From a virus, in IMG/VR virus record IMGVR_UViG_3300042885_000984, positions 1 through 22,576 of that record: 22,576 nucleotides of DNA. The stretch is one strand, 5' to 3'. How positions within the stretch are numbered: the stretch's first letter is position 1; each line of letters starts with the position of its first letter. Shown here one piece after another: positions 1-6,952 of this stretch. A program made the position numbers and the translations under genes. The notes under the pieces are model-generated. The model saw only the letters and a list, made by a program, of their open reading frames with translations. It did not search any database and was not told where the DNA came from.

Positions 1-33
1 GGAAAAACAAAAGAACAAAAAAAATGGTGTAAA

Positions 34-558
34 ATGGCTGATGAGTTTGCTGAAAAGACTAACTTTGCCAAACTTCCTGAAAAGAAAAAAGAAACCAAAG
101 AAGGTTATGATGATATGGTTGGTGGGGCTTTAAATAAAATTGCTCAATCCAAATTAAGTCAGGTAAAACCAAGTGTTACTATGGGAGAAAGTAAAATTGA
201 AAAAGAAATTATGAGACTTGTAGAAAAACACATTACACCAAAAATGTCTAAAAAAGATTTTAATAATCTTTTAGAAGGAGACACAAAGACAGCTCCGGCG
301 AAACCAAAGGTTAGTCCTGGTACAAAACCAAAACATCCATTCCAACCGGACCCTGATAAAAAAGGAGCTCCTAAAGCAAAAAAAAGAGTGATGGATGAGG
401 ATACAAAAACTGCACCGGCAAAACCAAAAGTTAATCCGGGAACAAAACCAAAACATCCTTTTGCTCCGGACCCAAGTAAACAAGGTGCTCCAAAAGCAAT
501 TAAAAGAGAATTACCAAGTTTTTTAAAATTCAATCAGTTAGGACTTAAAACAAAATAA
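34..558 (+). CDS. Lys/Pro-rich hypothetical protein with internal duplication
   Basis: I do not recognise this 174-residue protein as a family. It is strongly basic and looks largely disordered after residue 80. Its C-terminal half holds two copies of a 36-residue segment, residues 83-118 and 123-158. Each starts DTKTAPAKPKV, runs through PGTKPKHPF and PDP, and ends GAPKA.KR. The helical N-terminal part contains LLE|G near residues 79-82, which fits the T4-type prohead protease consensus (L/I)xE|(A/G), but such sites also arise by chance. The gene stops two bases before the next ATG and lies two genes upstream of the terminase, so it is probably co-transcribed with late head genes. A virion-internal or DNA-binding role would fit the charge but is only inference. 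The A-rich leader has no Shine-Dalgarno sequence. Confidence 0.8.
   Translation: MADEFAEKTNFAKLPEKKKETKEGYDDMVGGALNKIAQSKLSQVKPSVTMGESKIEKEIMRLVEKHITPKMSKKDFNNLLEGDTKTAPAKPKVSPGTKPKHPFQPDPDKKGAPKAKKRVMDEDTKTAPAKPKVNPGTKPKHPFAPDPSKQGAPKAIKRELPSFLKFNQLGLKTK
280..507 (+). repeat. Two-copy in-gene repeat, 120-base period
   Basis: Bases 280-387 and 400-507 encode two near-identical 36-residue Pro/Lys-rich units. The copies differ at only a few residues (S/N, Q/A, DK/SK, K/Q and K/I), while several codons differ synonymously. That suggests an old duplication kept by selection on the protein. Confidence 0.85.
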
Positions 559-560
559 TT

Positions 561-1949
561 ATGAGCGTAAATTTAAAAATGGAAAAAATATTGAAAGCCA
601 AAAGTGACTTAGATAAAAAATTAGTTAATGAAGGGTTAACCAATAATCAAACAACTATGTTGAACGAAATTAATCGTCGTTTAAATGAGGCTCCTGTTAG
701 TTATGATGGTCCTGAAAGAATGGAACCGGGTATTGAAAGACAAATTAATCAAAGAGAAACCCCATATAAAGAACATCCAGCATTACCACAAGATGGTGAT
801 AGAGATTTCATTGAAATGATTACCTCTCAACGATTTAAAGACTCTGTAGACAAAGTAAGAAGATTTTTAGGTGATACTACACCAATTCAGGGAAATAATC
901 CAATGATGGGACTAATGAGTTCTGTAATGGGTAGTTTACAACAAATTAAAAGAGTTGAAGTTCAAAACAAAGAATATCTTGAAAACTTGGCAGTTGATTT
1001 AGTTAAAAAAGAATTAGGTATTCCTGAAGGTCAATTACAGTTTGAGGTTGAATTAGTTAATGGACCAATGGGAGCGTCTGAAGGAATGCAAACACAACCG
1101 GAACAACCGGACGAAGAAGATGTCGAAGAAGCATTCAAAGAAAGCGAAGAACACCAAGAAGAAATAGAAGACTTTATGGATTCTATGGAAAAATTCAATT
1201 TAGAGAAAGCAAAAAGAAGAATGATTAATTCATTAGTTCAAGGAGCGGCATTTAAAGGTGGACATATGTATACATTAGTTAGTGACGAGATAAATAGATT
1301 AAGTCCAAACTTACTAAACCTATATGGTGTTACACAATCATTGATGGAACACTTATATTGGTTATATCCGGATATGGAAAATATGGCCGGTGGTGGAGGT
1401 GGTCAAATGGGACAATCAGAATCTGACCCTGAAACTGACCCACCAACAATTAAAGCGAAAGCATTTACATTCCCTTTATTAGTTCACGAAATAGTTAAAG
1501 GTATTTATTCATTATATGGTGACCAAGGATTACCAAACGACCCTGTTCAAAGAAGTATGGTTGTCGGTGCTGAGGATACATTACCAGCAGAAATATGGGA
1601 TTCAAGATTAGGTCCAATATTTTGGGAAAAATTCAGAGATTCTTGGCCTGATAAATTATATGAAGACGACCAAAGACACCTTCAACAATACTTATTTATG
1701 AAATTGTCTCAATTAGAGGCGAAAGATTTTATTGTATTAGCGAAAGCCATTATGGCTGATAAACCTGAAGCAAAAGAGGTAATAAATAGAATGGTTGCAG
1801 AAATCGTTGAAATCCTTAAAAACCACGAGTATGAATCAAAAATGTCTGATGACGAAGATGATGAAGACGATAGTGAAAATTATGGTGATTACGGATTTGA
1901 TGACTTAGATGACTTAGATGATATTGATTTATCTTCGTTAGGATTCTAA
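561..1949 (+). CDS. Acidic hypothetical protein upstream of terminase
   Basis: This 462-residue protein is not one I recognise. Residues 1-160 are mostly helical with an amphipathic stretch. Residues 180-210 are very acidic (DEEDVEE onward). A Gly run (AGGGGG, 276-281) separates the halves. Residues 297-420 form a helical, aromatic-rich block (FTFPLLVHEIV, GPIFWEKF, LYEDDQRHLQQY). The last 35 residues are an Asp/Glu tail ending DLDDIDLSSLGF. It follows the preceding gene by two bases and precedes the terminase by about 20. T4 has its small terminase gene at this position, but the length and composition do not resemble a small terminase, so I do not assign that. A head-, neck- or packaging-associated role is inference from position. 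No Shine-Dalgarno sequence is present. Confidence 0.8.
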   Translation: MSVNLKMEKILKAKSDLDKKLVNEGLTNNQTTMLNEINRRLNEAPVSYDGPERMEPGIERQINQRETPYKEHPALPQDGDRDFIEMITSQRFKDSVDKVRRFLGDTTPIQGNNPMMGLMSSVMGSLQQIKRVEVQNKEYLENLAVDLVKKELGIPEGQLQFEVELVNGPMGASEGMQTQPEQPDEEDVEEAFKESEEHQEEIEDFMDSMEKFNLEKAKRRMINSLVQGAAFKGGHMYTLVSDEINRLSPNLLNLYGVTQSLMEHLYWLYPDMENMAGGGGGQMGQSESDPETDPPTIKAKAFTFPLLVHEIVKGIYSLYGDQGLPNDPVQRSMVVGAEDTLPAEIWDSRLGPIFWEKFRDSWPDKLYEDDQRHLQQYLFMKLSQLEAKDFIVLAKAIMADKPEAKEVINRMVAEIVEILKNHEYESKMSDDEDDEDDSENYGDYGFDDLDDLDDIDLSSLGF

Positions 1950-1970
1950 AAATTACCGACAACAGTATGT

Positions 1971-3740
1971 ATGTCGAATTTAACAAAAGAACAAGTATTA
2001 ATAGAATACGTAAAATGTAGTAGAGATATTGAATACGCACTTAAGACGTATTTAGAAACTTATGATAACACCGTTAAAAAATATGTTCCATTGGAACTTT
2101 TTCCGGACCAGTTAACATTACTGAATGACTACGAAGAATACAATGAGAATATAGCATTAAAATACAGACAGGCCGGGGTATCAACAGTTACCGCGGCTTG
2201 GATGTCTAAAAAACTTGTATTCGCAAGAAAAGAAACTCCCGAAAAAATATTAATTATCGCCAATAAGTTGGATACTTCATTGGAGATGGCGAACAAGATA
2301 AAAGCGTTCGTTGGTCAATGGCCGTCTTGGACAGGTGTAGATTTTGATAAAGCAAAAAATTCCCAAAAACATTATAAGTTAACAAACGGATGTGAGGTTA
2401 AAGCCGTTGCAACATCTAAGGATGCCTTGCGTGGATTTACACCAACCATACTTGTATTTGATGAGGCGGCGTTTATTGAGGCAGATAGTGATTTCTGGTC
2501 TGCCTGTATGGCGTCCCTATCTACGGGGGGTAAAGTAATTGTGGTTTCAACACCTAACGGTTATGACGCAATTTACTATGAAATATACGACCAAGCGTTA
2601 CGTAATATGAATGACTTCAAAATTACGGAAATGTTTTGGTATCGAGACCCAAGATACACCAAAGATTTATTTTTTGTTAAAACAGATAACATTATTCATT
2701 ATTTGTTAAACAAAGAGGAATATGACCCTAATGGATTTATTGATTGGGGTAGTAAATCATATGACGCTCGAAACTTTGATGATGTTAAATTATTAATGAA
2801 TGACGGATACAAACCTTGTTCATCTTGGTTTGAGGCGATGGTTAAGAAATTAAAATACGATAAACGTAAGGTTTCTCAGGAGTTAGAATGTAACTTTTTA
2901 GGTTCCGGAGATAACGTATTTGATTCTCTTATGATGCAAGATATTCGTGAAAATCAAATCCAAGAACCTATTAACAAATTGATGGGGAATGCTCTTTGGA
3001 TTTGGAAGGAACCGGTTGTTGGACATAAATACATTATGGGTGTCGACGTTTCCCGTGGGGATTCTGAAGATTTTAGTTCATTTCAAATTGTTGATTTTGA
3101 TGAAAGAGAACAAGTTGCTGAATATGTTGGTAAATTACCACCCGATACTATGGCTGAAATTTGTCATAAATGGGCTGTTATATATTCTTGTTTTGTCGTT
3201 ATCGATATTACAGGTGGTATGGGTGTTGCAACTTCAAGAAAACTCCAAGAAATGAATTATCGTGATTTATATGTTGATGGTGTTGATGTCTCTAACAAAT
3301 GGAAATACGACCCAGCCGCGGCAGATAAAATTCCGGGATTAAATTTTAATAATAAAAGGGTTCAAATTATTGCCTCATTTGAAGAGGCGATGAGACATAA
3401 ATTTAGGATTTATAGTTCTCGTTTAAATAATGAGATGAACACCTTTGTATATATCAATGGTAGACCTGACCACCAAAAAGGACATCACGATGATTTAATT
3501 ATGTCAATCGCGATGGCGACGTATGTTGCGGAGTCTTCTTTTGGAAAATTAACTAAAGTTACGGAACAAACTAAAGCGATGTTAGATTCTTGGTCCGTTA
3601 ACAATAATGAATCAATTAAAGAAAACATCAATTTTAACCCTGTAATCCCACATTATCAAGATAGAATAAATCAATTTAACAGCCAACAAGTTAGTCGAGA
3701 CGATTATCAAAAATATGGTTGGTTATTTGGCGGAATGTAA
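1971..3740 (+). CDS. 17: Terminase large subunit, gp17-like DNA packaging motor
   Basis: This is the ATPase and nuclease that pumps phage DNA into the prohead through the portal and cuts the concatemer. At 589 residues it is close to T4 gp17 (610). The N-terminal ATPase shows an adenine-contact Gln (FPDQ, Q47), a Walker A segment KYRQAGVST (64-72), Walker B ILVFDEAAF (160-168, with D164 and E165) and the coupling motif STPNG (193-197). The C-terminal RNase H-like nuclease supplies three acidic positions: D359 in GVDVSRGD, D412 in VVIDITGG, and D507/D508 in HHDDLIMS. The Walker A is deviant: the usual Lys of GKT/S is Val, and a Lys stands at the front of the motif, as in lambda-type terminases. 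The small terminase is not recognised nearby. The ATG at 1971 lies 21 bases after the previous stop with no Shine-Dalgarno sequence. Confidence 0.95.
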   Translation: MSNLTKEQVLIEYVKCSRDIEYALKTYLETYDNTVKKYVPLELFPDQLTLLNDYEEYNENIALKYRQAGVSTVTAAWMSKKLVFARKETPEKILIIANKLDTSLEMANKIKAFVGQWPSWTGVDFDKAKNSQKHYKLTNGCEVKAVATSKDALRGFTPTILVFDEAAFIEADSDFWSACMASLSTGGKVIVVSTPNGYDAIYYEIYDQALRNMNDFKITEMFWYRDPRYTKDLFFVKTDNIIHYLLNKEEYDPNGFIDWGSKSYDARNFDDVKLLMNDGYKPCSSWFEAMVKKLKYDKRKVSQELECNFLGSGDNVFDSLMMQDIRENQIQEPINKLMGNALWIWKEPVVGHKYIMGVDVSRGDSEDFSSFQIVDFDEREQVAEYVGKLPPDTMAEICHKWAVIYSCFVVIDITGGMGVATSRKLQEMNYRDLYVDGVDVSNKWKYDPAAADKIPGLNFNNKRVQIIASFEEAMRHKFRIYSSRLNNEMNTFVYINGRPDHQKGHHDDLIMSIAMATYVAESSFGKLTKVTEQTKAMLDSWSVNNNESIKENINFNPVIPHYQDRINQFNSQQVSRDDYQKYGWLFGGM

Positions 3741-3752
3741 TATTTATTTAAA
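3741..3752 (+). promoter_or_regulatory. Late-promoter-like motif before first adhesin gene
   Basis: TATTTATTTAAA starts directly after the terminase stop codon and ends 8 bases before the ATG at 3761. It shares the TATTTAT core with motifs near 14967, 16891, 18385, 19428 and 19494. It is a weaker match because the second half diverges from TATTTATAAATA. The role as a promoter is inferred from placement and similarity. Confidence 0.35.
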
Positions 3753-3760
3753 AAGAATAA

Positions 3761-6700
3761 ATGGGATTTGATAGTAGAAAAAAATCGGGTAATATAATCG
3801 GGGGGTCAAGACTTAATGTTATTGGTCAGGGGATTTATAATGTGAAAATTATCCCACCTGGATTTACTAAGCGTTTACCTGCGTATGCCGATGCTGGTGG
3901 AAACCCACCAAGTCAAACACCAAGTAACACTCCAACTCAAACTCCAACACTATCAATAACCCCATCAAATACGCCAACACCTACATATACTCCAACACCA
4001 ACTCAAACTGCAACACCATTATATTGTGATTTTAGTTATTATGTTAACGCAATCACTCCAACTCCAACATCAACATCATTAGCGTGTGATTTCACATATG
4101 AAGTCGAATTATTTACAAATACCCCAACACCAACCCCAACACCAACTCCAACACAAACAATAACACAAACACCAACACAAACTGAGACGCCAACACAAAC
4201 ACCAACACAAACTGAGACGCCAACACAAACTCCAACACCAACACAAACTGAGACGCCAACACAAACCCCAACACAAACCCCAACATCCTCTCCATTACCA
4301 CCAACAGTTGAGTATTTCCAAGATTGTTGTGATAGTCTTACCGTATATAAAGTTGGTGGTGTATCAACCCCTATTATTGTTGGTAACACTTATTACATCA
4401 ACACTGATGGATTTAGTGGTTGTGGGACTGCGGTAAGTGGTCCACCATATAATAGTCAATCTTTAATTATTAGTGTTACATCATACTCAAATTGTGTTCT
4501 GTGTGAGGTAGACAATCCTTGCCCAACACCAACACCAACACCAACAATGACAGTAACACCAACAAATACTCAAACCCCAACGGTTACACAAACACCGACG
4601 GTTACTCAAACACCAACTAATACACCAACAAATACTCAAACCCCAACTAATACACTTACACCTACACCTACTCCAACAGTTTGTATTCCACAAATGATAT
4701 ATAGTGGTGAAAAATTTATTAATATACCACTTCATACTAGTGCGTCTTTCAAACCGGATGGTACGATATTATATATTGCAATTCATAATGGTTCACCAAC
4801 TGATAGTGTATGTGCTTATTCATTATCAACACCGTGGGATGTTTCAACAATTACATTACCACTAATAGGATGTTCAATTGCTGTTCCGGTAATTTCCGGA
4901 TTAACCCCTACTAGTGTAATTGGTCATCATTTTTCACCGGACGGTAGTAAATTATTTGTAGTTGAGACAGCATCAAAAAGTGTCCTTAGATATATATTAT
5001 CAACATCGTGGGATGTTACAACATCTAGTTATTCACCCGGTGACTTATTTACTATAGTTGGTTTAACTCCGTCACATATTGATTTTACCCCTGACGGTTT
5101 ATTTATGTTTGTTACTGTTACGGGTAGCCTTCTTAAAAAATATAGTTTAACCACACCTTGGGTTATAAATACGGGGGTTGTGGAAATTCAATCAATTTCC
5201 AACTCAATTGTTTCCGATTTTACTTTTCAAAATAGTGGAACTTATTTGTTTTCAATAGTATCAGGTCCAAGTATAAGAAGACAAACACTATCTACACCGT
5301 ATGATTTAACTTCAATTGTTCCTGTTTTAACTCAGACAGAAAATGTAAGTAGTTTTATTTCAGGAGGTAATCTTTATTCTCTTAATTTTAAAGATGGTTA
5401 TAAAGGGTTTATTGGTGGTTATTACTCAACCGGTTTGAACGGAATTACAGCTTTTAATCTTACCTGTGAATACGATATTAGCGGGACTTTAATATTACCA
5501 ACACCTACTCCAACACCAACTCAGACGGTTACACCAACCAATACAGTTACTCCAACACCAACATTACCACCATCGTTTGTTTCAGTATGGAGAACAACAA
5601 CACCATCTGAAAGTATTACATTACCATATTCACCATCAGGAACATATAGTGGAACAATAGATTGGGGCGACGGTAGTATATCCGCTAACACATATGCAAA
5701 TAGAACACACACATACTCATTATCAGGTAATTCTACTGTTACAATTTATGGAACAACTAATGGTTGGGCGTTTGGTAATACTGGTGACATATTAAAAATT
5801 AGAGAAGTTTTAAAATGGGGACCATTAAAAATTAGTAATGGTGCTCAAGTTTTTAGAGGATGTAGTAATTTAGTATTAACCGGTGTTACGGACACTATTG
5901 ATTTAACAAGTGTTAATAATTTAATTTATATGTTTGGAGGTTGTTCATCTCTTACAACCATCAACAACGTTAATAGTTGGAATGTTTCAGGAATTACCGT
6001 TATGAGTAATATGTTTCAATCATCAACTTTTGACGATGATATAAGTTCTTGGAGTGTTTCAAATGTTACAGATATGAATCGTATGTTCCAATTTGGAGCA
6101 TTTAACCATAATATAAATTCGTGGAATGTTTCAGGGGTTACAAGTATGGAAAATATGTTTAGACAATCTTCTTTTAATCAACCATTATCAGGTTGGAATG
6201 TTTCAAAGGTTACATCTACTATGGCAGGTATGTTTGATGGAACCTTATTTAACCAAGATATAAGTATGTGGAATGTTTCAGGGGTTACAAGTATGAGTGG
6301 TATGTTTAGATACACCCCATTTAATTATTCTCTTAATAATTGGAATGTTTCAAAGGTAACAAATATGTCTAATATGTTTTATGGTGCGTCATTTAATTTA
6401 CCATTATCAGGCTGGAATGTTTCAAAGGTTACAAATATGAATTCTATGTTCGCATCAACTTCACAATTTAACCAAAACATTAATTCGTGGAATGTTTCAG
6501 GTGTTACAGATATGGGTTCTATGTTTTATCAAAACGCATATTTTAACCAACCATTATCCGGATGGAGTGTGTCAAACGTTAGAAATATGTCTTTTATGTT
6601 TTACAATTCACCATTTAATTATCCTATTGGTAATTGGGATGTTTTAAATGTTACAGGAATGACATCTATGTTCCAAAGTTCATCATTTAACCAAGACATC

Positions 6701-6949
6701 GGAAATTGGAATATATCGGGAGTAACCAATTTCACTGATTTTATGTTTGCAAAAACACCGATTACATTCTCAACAATAAATTTAGATTCTATTTATAATG
6801 GATGGCAAACCAAAACACCGCAAACCGGATTAACAATTAATTTTGGTTCTGCAAAATACACATTAGCGAGTCAACCGGGTAAAGATATACTAACAGGTTC
6901 AACTATGAGCGGTGGATATGGTTGGACAATAACAGATGGGGGGATATAA
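3761..6949 (+). CDS. Modular adhesin/tail-fibre-like protein: Cys module, propeller, PKD, 11 DUF285 repeats
   Basis: This 1062-residue protein is probably a virion surface or receptor-binding protein. In order it has a unique N-terminus (1-48) and a Thr-Pro spacer holding two short CDF(S/T)Y modules (89-93, 109-113). A longer TPTQT spacer (119-178) follows, then a Cys-rich module starting YFQDCC (185-254) and another spacer (254-306). Residues 308-575 form a propeller-like region with recurrent F.PDG..L and SLSTPWDV strands. A PKD-like domain follows (607-665, with IDWGDG and HTY), then 11 BspA/DUF285 repeats of about 25 residues (WNVSGVTSMS.MF type, 722-999) and a conserved C-terminal cap (1000-1062, ending GGYGWTITDGGI). 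No signal peptide is evident, which fits assembly onto a virion rather than secretion. It is the only long gene of the block without the N-terminal NY.G..ADITF module. Confidence 0.85.
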   Translation: MGFDSRKKSGNIIGGSRLNVIGQGIYNVKIIPPGFTKRLPAYADAGGNPPSQTPSNTPTQTPTLSITPSNTPTPTYTPTPTQTATPLYCDFSYYVNAITPTPTSTSLACDFTYEVELFTNTPTPTPTPTPTQTITQTPTQTETPTQTPTQTETPTQTPTPTQTETPTQTPTQTPTSSPLPPTVEYFQDCCDSLTVYKVGGVSTPIIVGNTYYINTDGFSGCGTAVSGPPYNSQSLIISVTSYSNCVLCEVDNPCPTPTPTPTMTVTPTNTQTPTVTQTPTVTQTPTNTPTNTQTPTNTLTPTPTPTVCIPQMIYSGEKFINIPLHTSASFKPDGTILYIAIHNGSPTDSVCAYSLSTPWDVSTITLPLIGCSIAVPVISGLTPTSVIGHHFSPDGSKLFVVETASKSVLRYILSTSWDVTTSSYSPGDLFTIVGLTPSHIDFTPDGLFMFVTVTGSLLKKYSLTTPWVINTGVVEIQSISNSIVSDFTFQNSGTYLFSIVSGPSIRRQTLSTPYDLTSIVPVLTQTENVSSFISGGNLYSLNFKDGYKGFIGGYYSTGLNGITAFNLTCEYDISGTLILPTPTPTPTQTVTPTNTVTPTPTLPPSFVSVWRTTTPSESITLPYSPSGTYSGTIDWGDGSISANTYANRTHTYSLSGNSTVTIYGTTNGWAFGNTGDILKIREVLKWGPLKISNGAQVFRGCSNLVLTGVTDTIDLTSVNNLIYMFGGCSSLTTINNVNSWNVSGITVMSNMFQSSTFDDDISSWSVSNVTDMNRMFQFGAFNHNINSWNVSGVTSMENMFRQSSFNQPLSGWNVSKVTSTMAGMFDGTLFNQDISMWNVSGVTSMSGMFRYTPFNYSLNNWNVSKVTNMSNMFYGASFNLPLSGWNVSKVTNMNSMFASTSQFNQNINSWNVSGVTDMGSMFYQNAYFNQPLSGWSVSNVRNMSFMFYNSPFNYPIGNWDVLNVTGMTSMFQSSSFNQDIGNWNISGVTNFTDFMFAKTPITFSTINLDSIYNGWQTKTPQTGLTINFGSAKYTLASQPGKDILTGSTMSGGYGWTITDGGI
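4115..4294 (+). repeat. Thr-Pro hexamer-type tract
   Basis: This stretch encodes (TP/TQ)n and is built from ACNCCA/ACNCAA hexamers, with two adjacent identical copies of a segment reading acacaaactgagacgcca. It is a low-complexity spacer between domains and a likely site of replication slippage or recombination. Confidence 0.85.
5924..6757 (+). repeat. DUF285/BspA repeat array, 11 units
   Basis: Eleven units of about 75 bases encode W(N/D/S)VS(G/N/K)VT.M..MF followed by ..FN..(L/I)..W. The family (DUF285, the bacterial surface repeat related to BspA leucine-rich repeats) is usually found on cell-surface proteins and forms an extended solenoid. The count is from direct reading of the WxVS anchors. 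Confidence 0.85.
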
Positions 6950-6952
6950 TAT

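Noticed and set aside
3-32. Possible C-terminus of an upstream gene (frame ending KNKRTKKMV, TAA at 30-32)
   Set aside because: Only nine codons in A-rich DNA at the window edge; it cannot be told from chance.
561-1949. Small terminase subunit (gp16-like) upstream of the large terminase
   Set aside because: 462 residues with acidic tails and no recognisable helix-turn-helix or coiled-coil oligomer pattern do not fit the usual ~150-200-residue family.
4115-4294. CRISPR-like or satellite array in the Thr-Pro tracts
   Set aside because: The units are short degenerate hexamers that keep a reading frame; no constant repeat with unique spacers exists.
4039-4735. Minus-strand reading frames rich in Val/Gly/Cys/Trp opposite the Thr-Pro tracts (also near 12020-12418)
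   Set aside because: They are mirror translations of ACNCCA/ACNCAA repeats, have no leader or conserved motif, and lie fully inside well-supported plus-strand genes.
5164-5171. TATAAATA octamers inside genes (also 10973 and 11899)
   Set aside because: They lie mid-gene in AT-rich coding DNA without the full TATTTATAAATA palindrome, so they are most likely chance matches.
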